Positions 27,793-32,146 of a stretch of DNA of 32,146 nucleotides are shown piece after piece; the first letter of the stretch is position 1; each line of letters starts with the position of its first letter. This stretch comes from Deltaproteobacteria bacterium (GTDB lineage: Bacteria; Myxococcota; Polyangia; Haliangiales; Haliangiaceae), in NCBI GenBank assembly GCA_018262455.1, contig JAGSPR010000073.1:1-32146 (forward strand). Reading direction: 5' to 3'. Under the pieces are notes generated by a model that was not told the DNA's origin, ran no database searches, and saw only the letters and a list, made by a program, of their open reading frames with translations. A program made the position numbers and the translations under genes.

Positions 27793-28715
27793 CACTCGCC
27801 TTCGTCCGCGCGCCCGACGCGCGGGGTTGGTTCGGGGGCCTGGTTGATCTTGCGGATCACGTCGTCGAGCTTGGCCTCGGGGATCGTGACCCGCGTCGGC
27901 ATGCCGCCGCCGATCTCGAATAGCGCGACGAAGTCCCAGCCGGAGTCGAACGCAGCCGCGATCGTCAGCATCCCCGAATCGCGCACGATCGAGACCGGCG
28001 CCTTCTGCTGACCCGCGAGCAGGAGGTCGGTCTTGTCGAACTGGCCCGACATCCCCGCCGTGTCGACGACCGCCACGCGGCCTCGGATGGTGAACTGGTT
28101 GGAGAGCGCGCGGGTGTGCGCATCCCGCCGCTCGAACTCCGCGGCGGCATCGCCTATCAGATCGTGGTGGACGCCTGGCTTCATCCCACCGACGAGGTAC
28201 TGGACCACCGCGCGCTTCAGCTGATCGTCCCGGAACCTGGCGCGCAGCGCGCGATCGATCCGCGTCGCGATCGGCCCGGGCGTTCCGACCCGGGTGTCGA
28301 TGCAGCGCGCATCGGCGTCGGCGCCGGCGTACGGCTCCTTGCCTTCGAGGATCCACTTGGCCGCGGCGTAGAGCCCGTCGAGATCGACGTGCGTGCAGAC
28401 GCAATCGACCGGTCCGGTGTGGCGAACGAGCTCGGGAGTGACCATCTCGGGGCACGCGCCGTGCTCCGCCTTGGTGGCGAGCACGAACCGCGGGTCGCCC
28501 CGGTAGTCGGCATGCTTCTCGTGGTCGTGGTGATCGACCCAGGCGGCGAGCCGATCGCCCAGCCCGTCGAGGAACGGGCGCGTCGTCAGCTCGAACGAGA
28601 TCGAGGCCCCGATCGTCGCGGCGAACGCGATGTCGAGGACGACCACCCGACCATGCAGCTTCTCGGCTCGCGGCAGCAGGCGAGGCGAGGCGAACCAGAG
28701 CTGCGGCAGATGCAC
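27792..28715 (-). CDS. DHH-like phosphoesterase with apparently permuted motif order
   Basis: The product is 307 aa from GTG 28715, with no signal peptide. It shows the parts of a DHH/DHHA1 phosphoesterase in an unusual order. First comes VVVLDIAF (Asp28) and VDHHDHEKH (Asp61-His62-His63), resembling motifs II-III. Then HGACPEMVT appears, like the motif that follows DHH, and only after it CTHVDLDGLYAA (His109, Asp111, Asp113), which is normally motif I at the N-terminus. A DHHA1-like C-terminal part follows with VAVVDTAGMSGQFDKTDLLL and FEIGGGMPTR (269-274, Met where GGGH is usual). DHH enzymes cut oligoribonucleotides, cyclic dinucleotides or pyrophosphate using Mn2+. GTG 28790 is an alternative start forming a 4-nt overlap with the TPR gene, but 28716-28790 has codon third positions unlike the gene. 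GGTGGAG just upstream of 28715 supports the shorter form. Confidence 0.75.
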   Translation of the reverse strand: MHLPQLWFASPRLLPRAEKLHGRVVVLDIAFAATIGASISFELTTRPFLDGLGDRLAAWVDHHDHEKHADYRGDPRFVLATKAEHGACPEMVTPELVRHTGPVDCVCTHVDLDGLYAAAKWILEGKEPYAGADADARCIDTRVGTPGPIATRIDRALRARFRDDQLKRAVVQYLVGGMKPGVHHDLIGDAAAEFERRDAHTRALSNQFTIRGRVAVVDTAGMSGQFDKTDLLLAGQQKAPVSIVRDSGMLTIAAAFDSGWDFVALFEIGGGMPTRVTIPEAKLDDVIRKINQAPEPTPRVGRADEGE

Positions 28716-28748
28716 GGCTCCACCATACCCCACTCGTCGCGCGTCTCC

Positions 28749-28765
28749 GTCGGATTGGCTCCGAC
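28749..28765. promoter_or_regulatory. Perfect small inverted repeat between TPR and DHH-like genes
   Basis: GTCGGA (28749-28754) and TCCGAC (28760-28765) flank a 5-nt loop, in the DNA between the TPR stop and the preferred DHH-like start. It could be an mRNA hairpin tuning readthrough from the TPR gene. Confidence 0.35.
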
Positions 28766-28786
28766 TCATCGGTGCTGGCGAGTCGA

Positions 28787-31441
28787 TCACTTCGGACAGT
28801 TCATCGTCGCGGTCCAGCCGTCATGCAGGTAGACCTGTCGCACCGTCCCTCGATCACCGCACTGCGCCGCACCAGGGACGATCAGACACAACGTGCGCTC
28901 GCCGCCGTCGGAGACGAGCGCAGTCCGCCGGCCTGGGGCGACCTGGCCGACCTGGGAACCATCGACCCAGACATCCACCGCATCGGGGCACCTCGTGTTG
29001 TCGATGTAGAACGTCGCGCGTGGCTTCGGCCGGGTCGGCTGCGTCTGAGGGATCGTGTCGGGCTTGTCTTCCTCGATGATCCGGTAGCGCGCTGGGTCGG
29101 CGACCGCGGCGGCGAGCAGCTTGTCGTTGCAGCCGATCAGCCGCAGCTCGGGGACGAGGCCCCTCGCCCACTCCGCTCGCAGCTCGCCAACGTCCGCGAG
29201 CGCCGTCCGGAACGACCGCCTCGCCTGGTTGACCTGGGCGCGTGCATTCGGCAGCAACGCAGCCGTCGCACCGATCTCGTCGTGGCGCGCGATGAACCGG
29301 TACGCGGCCTCGAGCTCGCCGCCGATCCGCTCGTAGTGCCGGAGCTCGTCCTGGGCGCTCGCCCACAGCGGCGCGACGCGACCGATCGGGCACATCCGGG
29401 ATGCCGTCGGATCCAGCGGCTTCTTCGTCGGTGCGTAAGGCCCCTTGCCGAGTGCACCGAGCAGCTTGAGGAACTGATCCTGGTAGGCCGCGCGCGAGGT
29501 CGCCATCTGCTGTTGCGCCGCGGCAAACCGATCGAGCGCCTCGACGATCGCCTGGGCGTCCCCCCACGGTCGCACCAGCTCCGGCGTGTAGGTCAGCGTC
29601 ACGCTGCCACCCGCGTCGAGCTGACCGAGCGCCGCACGCGCCGCCGCGAGCCCGGGCGCCGCCGCGATCGACTCCTGCAGCTTCTCGCGCGCCAGCTTGC
29701 GCTCGCCGGTCATCGCGTGCGCGACACCGGCGAGGTAGAGCAGCTGGCCATCGCGCGGCCACGCGAGGAGCGCACGCTCGAGTTGCCGGAGCGCGGTCTG
29801 GGGATCCTTGCGCCCGAGCTCCGCCGCGATCATCCCGCGCCAGGAGATCACCACGCGCGGCGCCTGGACGACCGCGCGCCGCAGGTACCAGGCCGCATCA
29901 TTGGGACGATCCTGCACCAGGGCGATCGCACCGAGCGCCGTCTCGGTCGCCGGCAGATCGTCGCGGAACTTCTGCAGGCTGTTGTAGATCCGGATCGCCT
30001 CGGGCATCCGGCCCGCATCGAACAGCGTCTGCGCCGCGGCGAAGCCCGGCAGGCTCGAGTCGGGCGCCAGCTTGCCTGCGCGGGCGTACCAGCCGAGCGC
30101 ACCCTCGAGATCGTTCAACCGCCGCTTGGCATCTCCGATCCGGATGAACAGCGCCAGGTCGTTCGGCCGCGCCACCGCGATCTGCTCGAGTGCCGCGGTG
30201 GCACGGTCCCAGCGGTTGATCGAGCCATAGGCGGTCGCGAGGTCTGCCTTGACCTCCAGATCGAGCGGAGCACGGGCCGCGATCGCCTCGAGCTCGGAGA
30301 CCAGCTTGGACGTGTCGCCGTGTGATGCATGGATCAGCACCAGCACGCGGCGAGCCGGCAGGTGATCGGGCTGTTTCGTCGTCACCTGCGTGAGCTGGCG
30401 CTCGGCCCCGTTCGCATCGCCGGTCTGCCAGAGCGCCGTGCCGAGCTCGTAGCGGGCATCGAGATCCCACGGCTTGCGCGTGACGAGCTTCCTCAGAAGG
30501 TCGCGCGCCACATCTGGCTTGTTGCCACGCGCAGCACCCGTGGCGGCCGCGCGGAGCGACGCGATGTCGTCGGGGGCGAGATCGTTCGCGTAGGCGAACT
30601 TGCTGGCAGCACGCGCGGCGTACCGCGGATCTCCACCGGCCTTGGGATCGAGGGTGGACAGCGCGAGGTAGAGCTCGCCGAGCAAGCGTTGCGCCTCGAA
30701 GCACTTCGGATCGATGAACACCGCGCGCTCGAAGTCGTGCTCGGCTGCCTTGAGGTTGACGGCGCCGAGCGCGCCGGTGAGCTGGCCGAGCCCGCGGGAC
30801 ATCAGGTTGACGGCGTAGATATCGGTCGCGAGCGGACGGGCCAACCGCGCTGCCCGCGCGAGGTCGATCTGCACGGCCCCGCCCTTGGACCACACCTCGG
30901 CGAGCGCCTCTCCGAGCAGCTGGTGATAGGTCTTCGGATCTCCCGTGCGTTGCGCCTCGGCCGCGACCACGGCAGTGGGCGGTTTGCCCGGGGTCACCTT
31001 CCACAGCGTGATCGCGAGCCGCAGGTTCCAGTTCGGGCGATCGACCCAGCCGGTGATGACCCACGTCGCGTGGCGCTCGACCCCGAAGGCCGCGACCGGC
31101 TCGGGCTCGGGCAAGATGGTCGTCCCACCGACGTGGAACGTGCCTCCGGTCGGCTCGAGACCGAGCACATCCTCGGTCTTCTCGGAGATCTCGAAAGGCG
31201 CACCGGCGACCAGCCAGTCGAATGCCCGGACGTTCGCGTGGTTCTCGAACGGGGAGACGGCGAACCGTGCCGGGCTCGGCTGCCACGGCGGGACATCGCT
31301 CGACTCGACGGCGGAGCTGCCCGCCGGCTTGATCGCGCTCCCACTGCCGCTGCCACTGCCAGCGCCCGTGGGCTGGGCTGCGGCGGACCGCCCCACGATC
31401 GCGAGGACCGCGAATGCGTGCAGCCAGCGCCAGGACCCCAT
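28787..31441 (-). CDS. Secreted TPR-repeat protein with TolB-N-like domain
   Basis: The product is 884 aa with a signal peptide (about residues 1-22, HAFAVLAIVGRSAAAQ) and a Gly/Ser tether (AGSGSGSGS). Residues 55-175 resemble the TolB N-terminal/FlgO-type domain seen in TPR adenylate cyclases: FAVSPFENHANVRAFDWLVAG, THVGG and WVITGWVDRPNWNLRLAITLWKV. From about 200 to 600 there are at least ten tetratricopeptide-like helix pairs (for example WDLDARYELGTALWQTGDANG, NDLALFIRIGDAKRRLNDLEG and DGQLLYLAGVAHAMTGERKL). The C-terminal 250 residues are helical, then Cys-containing beta sequence (TFYIDNTRCPDAVDVWVDG, TLCLIVPGAAQCGDRG, ending WTATMNCPK). TPR proteins scaffold partners; this one probably acts in the periplasm or at the outer membrane. 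It heads the minus-strand run and diverges from the PBP gene, with only 14 bp between starts. Confidence 0.85.
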   Translation of the reverse strand: MGSWRWLHAFAVLAIVGRSAAAQPTGAGSGSGSGSAIKPAGSSAVESSDVPPWQPSPARFAVSPFENHANVRAFDWLVAGAPFEISEKTEDVLGLEPTGGTFHVGGTTILPEPEPVAAFGVERHATWVITGWVDRPNWNLRLAITLWKVTPGKPPTAVVAAEAQRTGDPKTYHQLLGEALAEVWSKGGAVQIDLARAARLARPLATDIYAVNLMSRGLGQLTGALGAVNLKAAEHDFERAVFIDPKCFEAQRLLGELYLALSTLDPKAGGDPRYAARAASKFAYANDLAPDDIASLRAAATGAARGNKPDVARDLLRKLVTRKPWDLDARYELGTALWQTGDANGAERQLTQVTTKQPDHLPARRVLVLIHASHGDTSKLVSELEAIAARAPLDLEVKADLATAYGSINRWDRATAALEQIAVARPNDLALFIRIGDAKRRLNDLEGALGWYARAGKLAPDSSLPGFAAAQTLFDAGRMPEAIRIYNSLQKFRDDLPATETALGAIALVQDRPNDAAWYLRRAVVQAPRVVISWRGMIAAELGRKDPQTALRQLERALLAWPRDGQLLYLAGVAHAMTGERKLAREKLQESIAAAPGLAAARAALGQLDAGGSVTLTYTPELVRPWGDAQAIVEALDRFAAAQQQMATSRAAYQDQFLKLLGALGKGPYAPTKKPLDPTASRMCPIGRVAPLWASAQDELRHYERIGGELEAAYRFIARHDEIGATAALLPNARAQVNQARRSFRTALADVGELRAEWARGLVPELRLIGCNDKLLAAAVADPARYRIIEEDKPDTIPQTQPTRPKPRATFYIDNTRCPDAVDVWVDGSQVGQVAPGRRTALVSDGGERTLCLIVPGAAQCGDRGTVRQVYLHDGWTATMNCPK

Positions 31442-31455
31442 ACACTCAGCATACC

Positions 31456-32146
31456 GTGGCTGAGTCGAGGCGACCGCAGGTACTCAGGCCCGTACGGTTC
31501 GTTTCGGGCATCCTGGGGATCGGGTGCGGGACGGTCTTGGTGTACTTGGCCATCGAGGCGGGCGGATCCACCCCTCAGCTCGTGTTTCGACACGCGACCG
31601 CGTTCAGCATGGTCGTCTCGGGAGCGATCGTGGCGTGGACCGGCCTGCCGCGGTGGGCGCGCGGGCTCTCGATCGTGTTCTTTCGCCTGATGTTCCTGCT
31701 GATGATCTACGGCGCCTCGCTCGGCGCTTCCATCATCTACTTCGCGGTCAGCACACTGAACGAGGAGCTGCCCAAGGACCTGTCTCAGCTCCTCGATTAC
31801 CAGCCGAACCGCAAGAGCGTCGTGCTGTCCTCGGACGGCGAGGAGGTCGGCACGTTCTCGATCGAGAACCGCAGGATCGTCGCGCTCGACCGGATGCCCG
31901 CGCACTTGCCCGCTGCGTTCCTGTCCGCCGAGGACCGCCGATTCTACTCGCACAAGGGCTTCGACCTGATCGGCATCACCCGCGCGGCGTGGACCAACCT
32001 CCGATCCGATGGCAACATCAAGCAGGGCGGCTCGACGATCACGCAGCAGATCATCAAGCAGACGCTGCTGGTCTCCGAGGAGTCGGTCGGCGCGCTCGGG
32101 CTGACCTCCGCGCAGTACGAGAAGGTCCGCAAGGCGCAGAAATACA
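31456..32146 (+). CDS. Class A penicillin-binding protein / GT51 transglycosylase, N-terminal part (runs off right edge)
   Basis: This frame stays open to the window end, so only 230 codons are visible. The GTG at 31456 opens a basic N-terminus (AESRRPQVLRPVRF) and two hydrophobic segments (about 14-35 and 45-63), followed by another (about 72-98, FFRLMFLLMIYGASLGASIIYF). The glycosyltransferase 51 domain comes next, with the signatures SAEDRRFYSHKGFD (catalytic Glu) and KQGGSTITQQIIKQ. GT51 enzymes polymerise lipid II into peptidoglycan strands on the outer face of the inner membrane. Three predicted helices before the GT domain is more than the single anchor of standard PBP1a/1b. Whether a transpeptidase domain follows is not visible. 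Its divergent neighbour is the TPR protein gene, starting 14 bp away. Confidence 0.9.
   Translation, partial: MAESRRPQVLRPVRFVSGILGIGCGTVLVYLAIEAGGSTPQLVFRHATAFSMVVSGAIVAWTGLPRWARGLSIVFFRLMFLLMIYGASLGASIIYFAVSTLNEELPKDLSQLLDYQPNRKSVVLSSDGEEVGTFSIENRRIVALDRMPAHLPAAFLSAEDRRFYSHKGFDLIGITRAAWTNLRSDGNIKQGGSTITQQIIKQTLLVSEESVGALGLTSAQYEKVRKAQKY

Noticed and set aside
28772..31690. Long plus-strand frames opposite the TPR gene
   Set aside because: They are the antisense of TPR sequence and lack ribosome sites or domains.

Overview
The window looks like chromosome from a high-GC member of the Myxococcota (formerly deltaproteobacterial myxobacteria), perhaps near the Haliangium/Kofleriaceae side. The reasons are strong G/C preference at third codon positions, a secreted protein ending in a MYXO-CTERM-like tail (Cys-Cys-Ser-Ser-Gly, hydrophobic helix, Arg run), several Cys-containing lipoproteins, and a Pkn-type Ser/Thr kinase with a C-terminal membrane anchor. 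The taxonomy is inference. I see no rRNA, tRNA, CRISPR array, insertion sequence, integrase or phage gene. This is an ordinary chromosomal stretch with a few odd genes.

Layout. 1-2463 (minus): pdxJ, a receptor-L-domain-like lipoprotein overlapping it, then the 5' two-fifths or so of sucA (cut by the left edge). 2562-7817 (plus): a Lon-type protease whose usual N-domain is replaced by a HEAT-like helical domain, a secreted S9 peptidase 8 nt downstream, and a secreted YbhB/PEBP-like protein. 7814-10828 (minus): a large B12-binding-type radical SAM protein fused to a DUF2344 domain. 10894-11574 (plus): a lipoprotein glutathione peroxidase. 11670-12914 (minus): queD and an endonuclease/exonuclease/phosphatase-family protein. 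12957-14210 (plus): an MFS transporter, followed by a frameshifted gene fragment and a small Cys-rich lipoprotein. 14963-19862 (plus): a complete pyruvate (or branched-chain 2-oxoacid) dehydrogenase operon encoding E1 alpha, E1 beta, E2 and E3. 19968-21434 (minus): a secreted metzincin-like protein in which the first zinc histidine is Gln. 21620-22588 (plus): lipA. 22609-23376 (minus): a TSUP permease. 23421-24344 (plus): a D-amino-acid-oxidase-like flavoprotein. 24337-31441 (minus): a five-gene run coding, in transcription order, for a TPR protein, an apparently circularly permuted DHH-like phosphoesterase, a nitrilase-family amidase, serine acetyltransferase and a Ser/Thr kinase. 31456-end (plus): the start of a class A penicillin-binding protein / GT51 transglycosylase.

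How they fit. The clearest metabolic theme is lipoyl-dependent oxidative decarboxylation. SucA at the left edge, the four-gene 2-oxoacid dehydrogenase operon, and LipA (which makes the lipoyl cofactor carried by E2) all lie within 23 kb. A second theme is envelope proteins: four predicted secreted or lipidated enzymes, two lipoproteins of unknown role, and a PBP. The most unusual item is the DHH-like protein at 27792-28715. Its DHH motif precedes its HxDxDG motif, the reverse of the normal family order, and it is translationally coupled to a nitrilase-family gene. The HEAT-Lon protein, the Gln-for-His metzincin, the structured DNA upstream of lipA and the double-frameshifted gene fragment also deserve a second look.

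Intergenic regions are all short; none exceeds 300 bases.
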